Source: Hahella sp. KA22
Lineage (GTDB): Bacteria > Pseudomonadota > Gammaproteobacteria > Pseudomonadales > Oleiphilaceae
Length of the DNA stretch: 64,000 nucleotides
Direction of reading: 5' to 3'
Assembly (NCBI RefSeq): GCF_004135205.1
Contig: NZ_CP035490.1
Coordinates: forward strand, 5,127,644 to 5,191,643
The notes under the pieces are model-generated. The model did not search any database. It saw nothing but the letters and a program-made list of their open reading frames with translations, and had not been told where the DNA came from. Below, one piece after another: positions 1-9,442 of this stretch. Positions within the stretch are counted from its first letter, which is position 1. Each line of letters begins with the position of its first letter. The translations under genes and the position numbers were made by a program.

Positions 1-1
1 T

Positions 2-3000
2 TTATTATTAGCCGTCACCGACTGGACCGGCGGCGACAGTTTACGCGTTGATCTGGAAGGACACGGGCGCGAGACGTTGTTTGAAGAGATTAACCTGAGT
101 GAAACCGTCGGCTGGTTCACCTCTGTTTTCCCGGTGCATTTACGCAAGGCGACCAATGCATCCGCAGACTCTGCAGAGTTAGGCGAGCACATTAAGGCGG
201 TGAAGGAACAGCTGCGACAGATACCGAACAAGGGCATTGATTATGGAGTGTTGCAACGCTTTCAATCGGACGCTTTGCCCGAGCATCAGCCCTCTGCCGT
301 GGTCTTCAATTATTTAGGTCAGTTTGATCAAACCAACGCACTTCAGCTGTCCATGGCCGACACAGGGGAAAGCGCTGGTCCAAGACTGCAACGCGAACAC
401 CTCCTGGGCTTCAATTGCCTGGTGGCTTCCGGGCAATGGCGACTCACTCTGGACTATCACTCCGGGCAATTCGCCGCTGAGCAAATCGCCCAACTGGCGG
501 ACCGCTACCGCTTTTACTTAACCGAGATCATTCGCCATTGCGCCCACTCCGCGGGAAGCCATACGCCTTCAGACTTTCCTCTGGTTAAATTATCTCAACG
601 CCAGCTCGACCGGTTACAGCAGGACTATCCCACATTAGAGGATCTCTACCCCAGCACGCCGATGCAGCAAGGGATGTTGTTCCACACCGAGCTAAGCGGG
701 GACACGGGGGTGTATATGACCCGGCTGGGAATCATGCTGCGCCAGCTTGACCCGCTCCTGTTTCAACAGTGCTGGCGAAGCCTGATAGCGCGCCATGCCA
801 TCCTGCGAACCGCCTTTGCCTCGGTAGAAGGACAAGAGCCGCTGCAGCTTGTTCAATCCCAGGCGGAAGCGCCCTGGCGGCGGCTGGACTGGCGTCCATT
901 AAGTGAGACGGAGCAACAGGCGACCCTGCAGGCGCTACTGGAAGAGACGCCGCATTATGACCTGCGACGGGCGCCGCTCATGGATTTTACCCTGGCGCAA
1001 ACGGGCGACTCCGATTATTGGTTTGTCTGGCGTCACCATCATGCTTTGCTGGATGGCTGGTGTTTGCCGATCCTGTTTAAAGAACTGCTCACGCTCTATC
1101 AACACGGAGCGAATCAACAGTCCCTCCCGTTACCCGCTGTCGCGCCTTTCCGAGAGTATATCGCCTGGTTGCAACAGCAAAGCTCCACGCAGGCGGAAGA
1201 CTATTGGCGCGCCTATTTAGCCGGATTTAACGCGCCAACGGCGCTGCCCGGCGCCCGTCCGTCGATCGCCACCGCGGATGCACAGCCGCAACAGGAAGCA
1301 GGCCTGACTCTCTCAGCGACGCTCACCACGCAGCTTCAGCAATTGGCCCAGAGCCAGCAGGTGACGCTCAATAGCGTCGTGCAAGCCGCATGGGGACTGT
1401 TGCTCAGCCGCTATAGCGGCGAGCAGGATGTGGTGTTTGGCGGCACGCGCTCAGGACGCCCGGAGGCGCTGCCCGGCGCAGAGTTCATGGTGGGACTGTT
1501 TATCAACAGCGTCCCCATGCGGCTACAGCTGACAGGTAACCTCTCTATCGCCGATTGCCTGCAACAATTACATAAGGCCCAAGCCTCACACGACCATTAC
1601 AGCTACGCACCATTAGTGGATATTCAACACTGGAGCGAGATCGGCGGCGGCCGTCATTTATTCGAATCACTGCTTGTATTTGAAAACTACCCGCTGGACG
1701 CCTCATTAACGGAATCTACCTCTTCCTCCGATCGATTCGTCATAGCACAGGTTATCGCAAACGAGCAGACGAACTATCCTCTGAGCCTGTCTATAGTTCC
1801 CGATGACCGGCTGCACTTTAAATTGCTGTATCAACCACAGCGCTTCGCTGAGGACAGCATTCGTCGGCTGCTGACACATTTACAGCAACTTCTCATCGCT
1901 ATGACTCGGGCAGAAGCGTCATCCGCGATGAGCGGATTAAATATGCTGACCGAGCAGGAAACCCGACAACTGCTCATTGACTGGAACCAAACCGCCGCGC
2001 CCTACCCGGCCGACCAATGCATCCACGAGTTGTTTGAAGCCCAGGCTGCGAAGTCTCCGCAGGCGGTGGCGGTAGTGTTTGCAGACGACGCGTTGACCTA
2101 TGACGAGCTCAATCGACGCGCCAATCAGCTGGCCCATTATTTAATCGAACAAGGCGTAAAACCCGATTCCTTGGTGGGACTTTGTGTGGAGCGCAGCCTG
2201 GAGATGATCATTGGGCTACTGGGCATATTAAAAGCTGGCGGCGCCTACGTGCCGCTGGATCCTTCCGCGCCGCCTGCAAGGATTCAAGCCATATTGGATG
2301 ACTGCCAGCCTGTGTTATTGATATCGCAGACGCGCTGCGCCGAATCATTGAGTAGCTACTCTGGCGCTTTAGTTTGTTTGGATGCTGATTGGTCCATTAT
2401 TGAAAGCTCTCCCGGCAGTCAATCACCTGTCTCCAGCCGCTCCAATGACTTGGCTTATGTGATCTATACATCCGGCTCCACAGGGAAACCCAAAGGCGTA
2501 TTACAACACCATCAGACCCTGCTGAATCTGGTCCAGCATCAGGCATTGGAAGGGCAATTAATTCAGGCGATGAGGACGCTTCAGCTTACCAACATCACTT
2601 TTGACGTAGCGCTGCAAGAGATCGTCACCAGCTGGTTTACAGGAAGTTGCCTTGTACTTATCCATAACGATGCGAGACTGGATATGTCACAGCTAGCGGC
2701 TGTGTTATCCAATCAACGCATTGAGCGCCTGTTTATTGCGCCTGCGTTGTTACAGGCGCTAACTGACTTCTTAAACAAACAGAAAATCCTCTTGCCATAT
2801 GTAAAAGAAATCATTACTGCCGGCGAAGCGCTGCAAATCACTGGCAGCTTACATCAGTTTATGCAAACCCATCCCAGCTGTGGCTTATGGAATCATTACG
2901 GCCCTTCTGAAACGCACGTGGTGACAATTGAACGGGTGAAAGAATTCAACGTGGGCGATATCCCGGCAATAGGCAAACCCTTAAAAAACCACCAGTGCTA

Positions 3001-4681
3001 TGTAGTAAATCAACAGAATCAGCTTCAACCTATTGGCGCGCCTGGAGAGTTATTGGTTAGCGGAACGGGCCTCGCCCGCGGCTACTTAAACCGCCCCGAC
3101 CTCACTGCGGAGAAGTTTATTCCAAATCCTTTCAGCGACGGCGCCAATGACCGTTTGTATCGCACCGGGGATCTGGTGCGCTGGCTGCCGGATGGCGACC
3201 TGGAGTTCCTGGGCCGGATTGATCATCAGGTCAAAATTCGCGGTTTTCGCATTGAGCTCGGGGAAATCGAGGCGGTTTTACTACAGCATGAGGCCATTAG
3301 GGAAGCCGTTGTGGTTGCTCGCGAAGACCGAGACGATAAACGTCTGGTGGCGTACGTCGTGACAGCCGCAGATAAGACAACTTCGAATGCCTTTGTCTTG
3401 ATTGAGGATCTAAGGCAGATCATCAAACAGCAATTGCCTGACTACATGACGCCTTCAGCATTTGTAACCCTGGATTCACTGCCGCTAACACCCAATGGTA
3501 AAGTCGATCGCAACGCCTTACCAGCCCCAGACTATGCCGCCTCTGCGGACGAGTTTATGGCGCCAGCAACCCCCACAGAATGCAAACTGGCTGACATATG
3601 GCGATCGCTGCTGCAGATCGACCACCCTCTCAGCGCCAGCGCCAACTTCTTTGAGTCAGGGGGGCATTCCTTGTTAGTGATGAGATTAGTTTCAGCAATT
3701 AGTGATCAGTTCGGGGCGCAAATTGCTATAAGAGATATTTTTGGGCATTCCCAATTAAAAGACCTGGCTACATTTATTGACGCCTATCGTACCGAAGATA
3801 GGCTCAGAGAATGGAAGCCACTGGTGAGGTTATCGGACGAAACATTAACGAATAAAGTCTCCTCTAAACTATTCTGCGTGCCTGGAGCGGGAGGGTTTAG
3901 TATCGCTTACCAAGCACTATCAGACGAGCTAAGTCAGTTTACGCAGGTATTAGTATTTGAAGCTAAAGGACTTGATGGAGCCCAAGAGCCTCATAATGAT
4001 TGGAATGCATTGATTAGCTGTTACCTGGATGCGATCACTATCGAGCAACCGATAGGCCCCTACTACTTATTAGGTCACTCTTTTGGCGGACGGGTAGTAT
4101 TTGAACTCGCACGAAAACTGGAAGCCCGCAGCCAGGAAGTGCATGTCATTATTTTAGATACAGTGCTATCTAACTCTATCCTTTCCAGTGAAGTTTCCGC
4201 CATGCCTGACATGAGTGTCGCAGAAAAGGTGCTGCATGTTATAGATGAGTTTCTTGGAGAAGCATCTATAGATCCAAACCGCAATTTCCCGTCAGCGAAA
4301 GAGAAAGTTAAGCAATTAATGGTAATGGGGGGCCTGCTTCCCGCCAATGGCAATACCCAACTACTGGATGGGTTCTTAGAAGTCTATGCTGCTCAGGAGT
4401 CACTATTCAATCAATATAAGCCAAGCGGCAGGTTGGATGGCAAGCTTCTTTTTTTATACAGCGAAGACTCCTATCCCGGAGGGAAGCTTCTTTTGGCCAT
4501 TGAGAACTACAACCAGCTATGCGCCCAGCCCATTAATGCGCACAAGGTGGATGGCGGACATGTCTCAATGTTAAGAGCTAAGAACGTTCATTCTATTGCC
4601 TCCGCTATCGCACCTATTCTGGCTACAGAGAGAAGCATCAGCATGAATAGCAAAAGCAATGAGGAGGAAATGCTTTTGTAG
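2..4681 (+). CDS. Nonribosomal peptide synthetase, 3' part (E-C-A-T-TE), proline-activating last module
   Basis: The frame is open from the first base, so the gene starts upstream; 1559 residues are visible. Residues 1-150 are the end of an epimerisation domain (EGHGRE, TVGWFTSVFPV, FNYLGQFD). A condensation domain follows (HHHALLDGW at 345), then an adenylation domain from about 660 (TSGSTGKPKG near 823, NHYGPSETH, YRTGDL, NGKVDR at 1165), a carrier domain (GGHSLL, Ser1223), and a type I thioesterase (GHSFGG, Ser1360; His1520 in GGH). Aligned by eye to the GrsA pocket, the ten specificity residues read DVQFIAHVVK, one change from the classic proline code DVQLIAHVVK. Inference: the module condenses a D-residue made upstream with L-Pro, and the TE releases or cyclises the peptide. 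The product is unknown because the upstream modules lie outside the window. Confidence 0.95.
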   Translation, partial: LLLAVTDWTGGDSLRVDLEGHGRETLFEEINLSETVGWFTSVFPVHLRKATNASADSAELGEHIKAVKEQLRQIPNKGIDYGVLQRFQSDALPEHQPSAVVFNYLGQFDQTNALQLSMADTGESAGPRLQREHLLGFNCLVASGQWRLTLDYHSGQFAAEQIAQLADRYRFYLTEIIRHCAHSAGSHTPSDFPLVKLSQRQLDRLQQDYPTLEDLYPSTPMQQGMLFHTELSGDTGVYMTRLGIMLRQLDPLLFQQCWRSLIARHAILRTAFASVEGQEPLQLVQSQAEAPWRRLDWRPLSETEQQATLQALLEETPHYDLRRAPLMDFTLAQTGDSDYWFVWRHHHALLDGWCLPILFKELLTLYQHGANQQSLPLPAVAPFREYIAWLQQQSSTQAEDYWRAYLAGFNAPTALPGARPSIATADAQPQQEAGLTLSATLTTQLQQLAQSQQVTLNSVVQAAWGLLLSRYSGEQDVVFGGTRSGRPEALPGAEFMVGLFINSVPMRLQLTGNLSIADCLQQLHKAQASHDHYSYAPLVDIQHWSEIGGGRHLFESLLVFENYPLDASLTESTSSSDRFVIAQVIANEQTNYPLSLSIVPDDRLHFKLLYQPQRFAEDSIRRLLTHLQQLLIAMTRAEASSAMSGLNMLTEQETRQLLIDWNQTAAPYPADQCIHELFEAQAAKSPQAVAVVFADDALTYDELNRRANQLAHYLIEQGVKPDSLVGLCVERSLEMIIGLLGILKAGGAYVPLDPSAPPARIQAILDDCQPVLLISQTRCAESLSSYSGALVCLDADWSIIESSPGSQSPVSSRSNDLAYVIYTSGSTGKPKGVLQHHQTLLNLVQHQALEGQLIQAMRTLQLTNITFDVALQEIVTSWFTGSCLVLIHNDARLDMSQLAAVLSNQRIERLFIAPALLQALTDFLNKQKILLPYVKEIITAGEALQITGSLHQFMQTHPSCGLWNHYGPSETHVVTIERVKEFNVGDIPAIGKPLKNHQCYVVNQQNQLQPIGAPGELLVSGTGLARGYLNRPDLTAEKFIPNPFSDGANDRLYRTGDLVRWLPDGDLEFLGRIDHQVKIRGFRIELGEIEAVLLQHEAIREAVVVAREDRDDKRLVAYVVTAADKTTSNAFVLIEDLRQIIKQQLPDYMTPSAFVTLDSLPLTPNGKVDRNALPAPDYAASADEFMAPATPTECKLADIWRSLLQIDHPLSASANFFESGGHSLLVMRLVSAISDQFGAQIAIRDIFGHSQLKDLATFIDAYRTEDRLREWKPLVRLSDETLTNKVSSKLFCVPGAGGFSIAYQALSDELSQFTQVLVFEAKGLDGAQEPHNDWNALISCYLDAITIEQPIGPYYLLGHSFGGRVVFELARKLEARSQEVHVIILDTVLSNSILSSEVSAMPDMSVAEKVLHVIDEFLGEASIDPNRNFPSAKEKVKQLMVMGGLLPANGNTQLLDGFLEVYAAQESLFNQYKPSGRLDGKLLFLYSEDSYPGGKLLLAIENYNQLCAQPINAHKVDGGHVSMLRAKNVHSIASAIAPILATERSISMNSKSNEEEMLL

Positions 4682-4768
4682 AAATGGGAATATGACTTCT
4701 TCCTGGCCCCTCCTGACAACTATCACTGGGCGTATTCGCTTTTCATAAAGGGAACACGCCATAACGAA

Positions 4769-4793
4769 AAACGCCTCCATATAGGAGGCGTTT
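4769..4793. terminator. Bidirectional hairpin terminator between NRPS and mvaT-like gene
   Basis: A perfect 10-bp stem (AAACGCCTCC / GGAGGCGTTT) with a 5-nt loop lies between two convergent genes. It has an A run on its left and a short T run on its right, so it can serve transcripts from both sides. Confidence 0.7.
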
Positions 4794-4880
4794 CCATAAA
4801 GGCCTGGTAAGACGCTTTACTGATATCCCCTTAGAATAGAGGATGTATAAGCGCTAACCGATTACTGCCTTATATAACCA

Positions 4881-5240
4881 TTAAGCAGCCAACCAGCCCT
4901 CAACAGTTTCTTTGCCGTATTGTTCTTTCCACGCGTTAAGAACTTTGTGGTTACCGCCGCGGGTTTCAACTACTTCGCCGGTTTCTGGGTTTTTGTACAC
5001 TTTCAAGGGACGCGCGCCACGACGCTTGTCAGAAGCAGAGACTTTAGCTGGCGCTTTATCTCCACGCAACAGGTTCAGCAGCTCCTCGGAAGAAACGTCG
5101 TAGCTTTTCATGAGTTCTTCAAGTTGCTTTTTGAATTCCAGACTCTTTTTCAGTTCGTCGTCATTTTCCAGCGCTTCCAGTTTCTTTTTAAGCGCTTCGA
5201 TTTCAGCAAGAGTAGTTTCGTAGGCGTTGATCTTTTTCAT
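4881..5240 (-). CDS. mvaT: MvaT/MvaU-type H-NS-like nucleoid protein
   Basis: A 119-residue protein with an N-terminal coiled coil (about 1-60, charged heptads LKKKLEALENDDELKK), a basic linker (KRRGARPLK), and a C-terminal DNA-binding part with YKNPETGEV and GGNHKVLNAWKEQYG. This order and the GGNHK core match the MvaT/MvaU xenogeneic silencers of pseudomonads and relatives, which bind AT-rich DNA, often acquired genes. The length is normal for the family. It is convergent with the NRPS gene, and its own upstream region is unusually AT-rich. Inference: it may silence itself and the neighbouring peptide cluster. Confidence 0.9.
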   Translation of the reverse strand: MKKINAYETTLAEIEALKKKLEALENDDELKKSLEFKKQLEELMKSYDVSSEELLNLLRGDKAPAKVSASDKRRGARPLKVYKNPETGEVVETRGGNHKVLNAWKEQYGKETVEGWLAA

Positions 5241-5598
5241 TTCTTATCCCAAATGTAATTATGAAAACTATTGATTCCGGGCCATTTACAGCCCAGCCAA
5301 TAAAATACGAGTTGGAAGCGGAGTATAACGCAAAGTTATTAAGCATCAAGCATTTTCACTTATAATGCACAATTATTTACTAATAAATAACATTACCGTC
5401 ATATTAATTTTTGTTGTATCGACTCTATCCTTACGCGAATTCGATCACTTTATAATCAAAACTATTGCAATGCGAACTATACAACCAGATAAAACCACTT
5501 ATACATAGACGGGCTGACGCCACGTTAATAAGCGATAACTAAGGCGCCGGGAGTGATTTGAGTGGATGCAGGATATTTACGAGGGTTGAGGATTGTGA
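5241..5598. other. AT-rich intergenic region upstream of the mvaT-like gene
   Basis: No convincing gene. From about 5335 to 5480 it is markedly richer in A and T than its surroundings and includes an all-AT hairpin (TTATTTA / TAAATAA, 5373-5390). Such tracts are typical targets of H-NS/MvaT proteins, so autoregulation is plausible. The mvaT-like promoter is at 5322-5349. Confidence 0.5.
5322..5349 (-). promoter_or_regulatory. Sigma-70-like promoter for the mvaT-like gene
   Basis: Read on the minus strand, TTGATG and TATACT are 16 bp apart, about 80 bp upstream of the mvaT-like start codon. This is a good match to -35 and -10 boxes; no experimental support. Confidence 0.5.
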
Positions 5599-6054
5599 CT
5601 ACTTCAAACACCACCAGAACCAAAGCCGATGTTCTTTGTCGCCTAAAGCGTAGTCTCCCCTTCCCGCCTTAATATCCTGCAATCCCTGCATCAGTATTTG
5701 AGCGCTCTGTTTCGATATATTCAGACAAGGTTCGCCTTCGGTTTCGTTAATCGTCCATTGTTCTTTCCCATCCGGCGTATAGATCAGCTTAACTTTGGGA
5801 AAGCTAATCACTTGGTCGCGACAATTCGCCACCGACGCCGCCGCGTCAGGTTTAGTTAAAGTTAGGGTGCGATACAGTGAGTCGGGAATCTGTATACACT
5901 GCTCCAATAACAGTATGAGCGAATCGGCGCCGGTTGCATCCGCGCTCAAATGCCAGCCGGCGTAATTGCTGGGGTTGTTTTTATAGCGCCAGAAATATAT
6001 TTCTCCCTGCTGGCGCCATGAATAAAGGTCCATCGTTGTCGATTTATTCTGCAT
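5599..6054 (-). CDS. Hypothetical protein, 151 aa
   Basis: A soluble, tryptophan-rich protein (six or more Trp, for example FWRYK, YAGWH, LWFWWCLK at the C terminus) with no signal peptide or membrane segment. The family is not recognised. It overlaps the end of the gene at 6044 by 11 bases, so the two are probably translationally coupled and may act together. The YAGWHLSAD segment followed by a leucine-rich stretch resembles small cytoplasmic partner or immunity-type proteins only in a general way. Confidence 0.6.
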   Translation of the reverse strand: MQNKSTTMDLYSWRQQGEIYFWRYKNNPSNYAGWHLSADATGADSLILLLEQCIQIPDSLYRTLTLTKPDAAASVANCRDQVISFPKVKLIYTPDGKEQWTINETEGEPCLNISKQSAQILMQGLQDIKAGRGDYALGDKEHRLWFWWCLK

Positions 6055-6460
6055 CGTGTTCTCTATCGGCGATTACCAAATCGTTCACATCGTCACATAG
6101 CTTCTTAAAGCTTTCCACTATCGCCGTGCCCCCCACTTCAATGTAGTAAACCGGGCATTTCCCATCTTGCGCATTTTCAATATCAAGAAACAACAGGCTT
6201 TCCGGTTGCGCGATGACATCCAGGTCGCCCACTTCAAAGTCGCCGTTAATAAACCCCGTGACTAAAAATGGAATTTTGGTGTCCAGGTCCAAGTCTTCAG
6301 GCATGCCATCGCAGAACAGATCGTCAAAAAAGCTTTCCGCGTCGCTTTCATCCACCTGTGACAGATCAAAGATCATCGCATCACGCGCCTCACCCTCAAT
6401 CTTCACGGACACGGGACGCCACATCAGATCCGAGTATTTTTCATAGATGCTTCTTAACAT
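6044..6460 (-). CDS. Hypothetical acidic protein, 138 aa
   Basis: The ATG at 6460 is preceded by AGAGG at good spacing, so it is preferred over the longer frame reaching 6544. The protein is acidic with no export signal. Its C-terminal half (LLFLDIENAQDGKCPVYYIE, then VESFKKL) loosely recalls the end of SMI1/KNR4 (SUKH) domains, where a PVYYxD-like strand precedes a final helix. That resemblance is weak and unverified. It forms a two-gene unit with the overlapping downstream gene ending at 5599. Confidence 0.6.
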   Translation of the reverse strand: MLRSIYEKYSDLMWRPVSVKIEGEARDAMIFDLSQVDESDAESFFDDLFCDGMPEDLDLDTKIPFLVTGFINGDFEVGDLDVIAQPESLLFLDIENAQDGKCPVYYIEVGGTAIVESFKKLCDDVNDLVIADREHDAE

Positions 6461-6678
6461 GCTTTTACCTCTATATTGGAAATAAGCAATAACACAGTTC
6501 CGACGCGTTACCATTTCCTTATTGGTCAAAGCGAAACGACTCACTTAAGAGTAGAGTATGTTGGGGATTTATTTATATGAAACTTTAATGGCTAAGCGCA
6601 GGGGCGCCACCTGAGCAGGATATGACGCGCAGGCAGTAGATAGATAGGAGTCGTCAAACTCATCCCTGAGTCAGTTTT

Positions 6679-7374
6679 TCACACCGTCATGTACCCTCTG
6701 ACCTGCTCTTTATCCATATCCGCTTTCTGGCCGGACAGGACAACGGAGCCGCGATCCAGTACGGCGTAGTTGTCGGCGAGTTCGTAGGCGAAGTCGAGGT
6801 ATTGTTCGATCAGCACAATGGCCATATCGCCCCTGTCGCGCAGTCTTCCGATGACGCTTTGGATATCTTTGATAATGGATGGCTGGATGCCTTCCGTCGG
6901 CTCGTCCAACATCAAAAGCTTGGGACGGGTGACCAGGGCGCGGGCGATGGCGAGTTGCTGTTGCTGCCCCCCAGAGAGGTCGCCGCCGCGGCGTTTCAGC
7001 ATACTTTTCAATACGGGAAACAGCGTGAAGATTTCCTCTGGAATGCTGCGTTGGCTGCGAGGAATAGCGGCGAAGCCGGTTTTCAGATTCTCCAGCACCG
7101 TAAGCTGGGAAAATATCTCGCGCCCCTGGGGCACATAGGCGATGCCCAGTTTGGCGCGGTCATGGGGGGAGAGTCGCGCAATATCGCGCCCCTGCCAGAG
7201 CACTGCGCCCTTTTTGACGGGATGGCGACCGGACAGCGCACGCAACAGAGAGGTCTTGCCGACCCCATTGCGACCCAGAATGCAGGACACCTTGCCCGCC
7301 TCCGCTTCCATACTGACGCTATATAAGGCCTGACTGGCGCCGTAAAACAAGTCCACGTTCTGTACGTTCAACAT
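6679..7374 (-). CDS. urtE: Urea ABC transporter ATP-binding protein UrtE
   Basis: A 231-residue cytoplasmic ATPase of the LivF/UrtE branch: Walker A GRNGVGKTS at 34-42, signature LSGGQQQQ near 134, Walker B LLMLDEPTEG. It pairs with UrtD to power urea uptake through UrtB/UrtC. Last gene of the urtABCDE order. A weak hairpin (ACTCA/TGAGT, 6658-6671) follows the stop codon. Confidence 0.95.
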   Translation of the reverse strand: MLNVQNVDLFYGASQALYSVSMEAEAGKVSCILGRNGVGKTSLLRALSGRHPVKKGAVLWQGRDIARLSPHDRAKLGIAYVPQGREIFSQLTVLENLKTGFAAIPRSQRSIPEEIFTLFPVLKSMLKRRGGDLSGGQQQQLAIARALVTRPKLLMLDEPTEGIQPSIIKDIQSVIGRLRDRGDMAIVLIEQYLDFAYELADNYAVLDRGSVVLSGQKADMDKEQVRGYMTV

Positions 7375-7428
7375 ATGACAATACTCGATTATTCTGTCGC
7401 TGTTTGATCCAGGGGCGTCTACTTACCC

Positions 7429-8187
7429 CTACCGCCCTAGATAAACCTCAATAACTTGCTGATTCTTCTGCACCTGATCCAGAGAACCCTCCGCCAGGAC
7501 GCGTCCTTCATGCAAAACCGTGACTTTACATTGCAGCGCGCGCACAAAATCCATGTCGTGCTCCACGACCACCAGGGAATGCTGCTTGGACACCGCTTTG
7601 AACAACTCGGCGGTTTTCTCGGTTTCCACGTCGGTCATGCCCGCCGCCGGTTCGTCAATCAGCAGTAATTCCGGCCCCTGTATCAGTAACATGCCGATCT
7701 CCAGCCATTGCTTCTGACCATGAGACAGCGCGCCGGCGAGTTCGCCCGCCCTGGCGCTGAGATCCACCAGCGTCAGAATTTCATTGATGCGGGTTTTCTG
7801 CGCCTTACTGAGCCGATGGAAAAAGGCCTCATACACCTTGCGACCGCCTTGCAGCGCCAGCTCCAGGTTTTCAAACACCGTCAGCGACTCAATCACCGTC
7901 GGCTTCTGGAATTTGCGGCCGACGCCCATATTGGCGATTTCAGCCTCGTCGTGCTGAGTCAGGTCAACGTTATTGTTGAACAGCACCTGCCCGGTGTCAG
8001 GCCGCGTCTTGCCGGTAATCACATCCATCATGGTGGTCTTACCTGCGCCGTTTGGACCGATAATCGCGCGCAGCTCCCCCGGCGCCAGAATCAATGACAG
8101 ACTGTTCAGCGCCTTGAAGCCATCGAAGCTGACGGAGACGCCGTTTAAATAAAGAATGCTGGGTTGTTGCAGATGTTTCGCTTGCAT
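7429..8187 (-). CDS. urtD: Urea ABC transporter ATP-binding protein UrtD
   Basis: A 252-residue ATPase of the LivG/UrtD branch: Walker A GPNGAGKTT near residue 43, the variant signature LSHGQKQ typical of UrtD, Walker B LLLIDEPAAGM and the H-loop VVEHDMDFV. It sits 9 bases after urtC and 54 bases before urtE, in the usual gene order. It acts at the inner face of the membrane with UrtE. Confidence 0.95.
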   Translation of the reverse strand: MQAKHLQQPSILYLNGVSVSFDGFKALNSLSLILAPGELRAIIGPNGAGKTTMMDVITGKTRPDTGQVLFNNNVDLTQHDEAEIANMGVGRKFQKPTVIESLTVFENLELALQGGRKVYEAFFHRLSKAQKTRINEILTLVDLSARAGELAGALSHGQKQWLEIGMLLIQGPELLLIDEPAAGMTDVETEKTAELFKAVSKQHSLVVVEHDMDFVRALQCKVTVLHEGRVLAEGSLDQVQKNQQVIEVYLGR

Positions 8188-8196
8188 GATCTTTCC

Positions 8197-9438
8197 TTAT
8201 GAGCTGGGGCTGACTTCCACCGTTTTCCCGGCATGCGGGTCAGCGGCGGCGGGACGCGAAGGCTCACTTGGCGTCGACGCGGCGGAACCAGTCGCTGTAA
8301 CGGCGTCCCCAGACGTTTCAGGTTGAGACTGCATCATCGACTTTTCCCTTGGACGGATGCGTTCAAGCAGCCCGACCAGACCTTTAGGCAGAAACAACGT
8401 CGTGACCACGAATAAAGCGCCCAGACAATACAGCCAGAGCTCTGGAAACGCCCCCGTGAAATAGGTTTTCGCGTAGTTTACCGCTATGGCCCCGATAACC
8501 GCGCCATACAACGTGCCGCGACCGCCGACAGCCACCCAGATGATGATCTCGATGGAGTTGATGGGGGAGAATTCGCCGGGATTAATAATGCCCACTTGAG
8601 GGACATAGAGGGCGCCGGCTATTCCTGCAAGCACCGAGGAGACAACGAAGACAAAGAGCTTGAATTTGTCCACCCGATACCCCAAAAACCGCGTGCGCGC
8701 TTCCGCATCGCGCACCGCTATCAGAACGCGCCCCAGTTTGGAGTTAACAATACGACGGCATAGAACATACCCCAGCATCAGCGCCACGGCGGAAGCGATA
8801 AACAAACCGCAGCGCGTGGCGTCCGATTGCAGGTTGAAGCCCAACAAATCCTTGAAATCCGTCAGCCCGTTATTGCCGCCAAACCCCATATCGTTGCGGA
8901 AAAACGCCAGCATCAGAGCGTAGGTCAGCGCCTGGGTAATAATGGAGAGATAAACGCCGGTGACCCGCGAGCGAAACGCCAGCCAGCCGAACACGAACGC
9001 CAGCAGACCCGGCGCCAACGCCACCATCAGCATGGCGAAGCCGAAATTATCGAAGCCATGCCAATACCAGGGCAGCTCTTTCCAGTTCAAAAACACCATG
9101 AAGTCCGGCAACAACGGATCGCCGTAAACGCCCCGCTCGCCGATCTGGCGCATCAGATACATCCCCATTGCATAACCGCCCAAGGCAAAAAAAGCGCCGT
9201 GTCCCAGACTGAGAATTCCGCAGTATCCCCATATCAGGTCAACCGCCAGCGCCAAGAGGGCATAGCAGAGGTACTTTCCGAGCAACGTCACCGTATAGGT
9301 GGACACATGCAGCGCCGAACCCGGCGCCATGGTCAGATTCAGCAGCGGTACGATCACCGCCAGCGCAGCCAGCGCCAACAATAAATAGCGACCGCCTTTA
9401 TCATTCATTAGAAACTGCGTGAGAGGTCCCAACCGCAT
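8197..9438 (-). CDS. urtC: Urea ABC transporter permease UrtC
   Basis: A 413-residue LivM-type permease with many hydrophobic segments, the LIWGYCGILSLGHGAFFALGG motif region (about 63-83) and a GGRGTLYGAVIGA loop near 305. The last 55 or so residues are a low-complexity Ser/Pro/Ala/Thr tail beyond the usual end of the fold. It starts 4 bases after the urtB stop codon, so translational coupling is likely. Forms the membrane channel with UrtB. Confidence 0.95.
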   Translation of the reverse strand: MRLGPLTQFLMNDKGGRYLLLALAALAVIVPLLNLTMAPGSALHVSTYTVTLLGKYLCYALLALAVDLIWGYCGILSLGHGAFFALGGYAMGMYLMRQIGERGVYGDPLLPDFMVFLNWKELPWYWHGFDNFGFAMLMVALAPGLLAFVFGWLAFRSRVTGVYLSIITQALTYALMLAFFRNDMGFGGNNGLTDFKDLLGFNLQSDATRCGLFIASAVALMLGYVLCRRIVNSKLGRVLIAVRDAEARTRFLGYRVDKFKLFVFVVSSVLAGIAGALYVPQVGIINPGEFSPINSIEIIIWVAVGGRGTLYGAVIGAIAVNYAKTYFTGAFPELWLYCLGALFVVTTLFLPKGLVGLLERIRPREKSMMQSQPETSGDAVTATGSAASTPSEPSRPAAADPHAGKTVEVSPSS

Positions 9439-9442
9439 CGTA

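Noticed and set aside
8827..9384. Plus-strand open frame over urtC
   Set aside because: Antisense to a clear UrtC; Gln/Arg/His-rich composition of a shadow frame.
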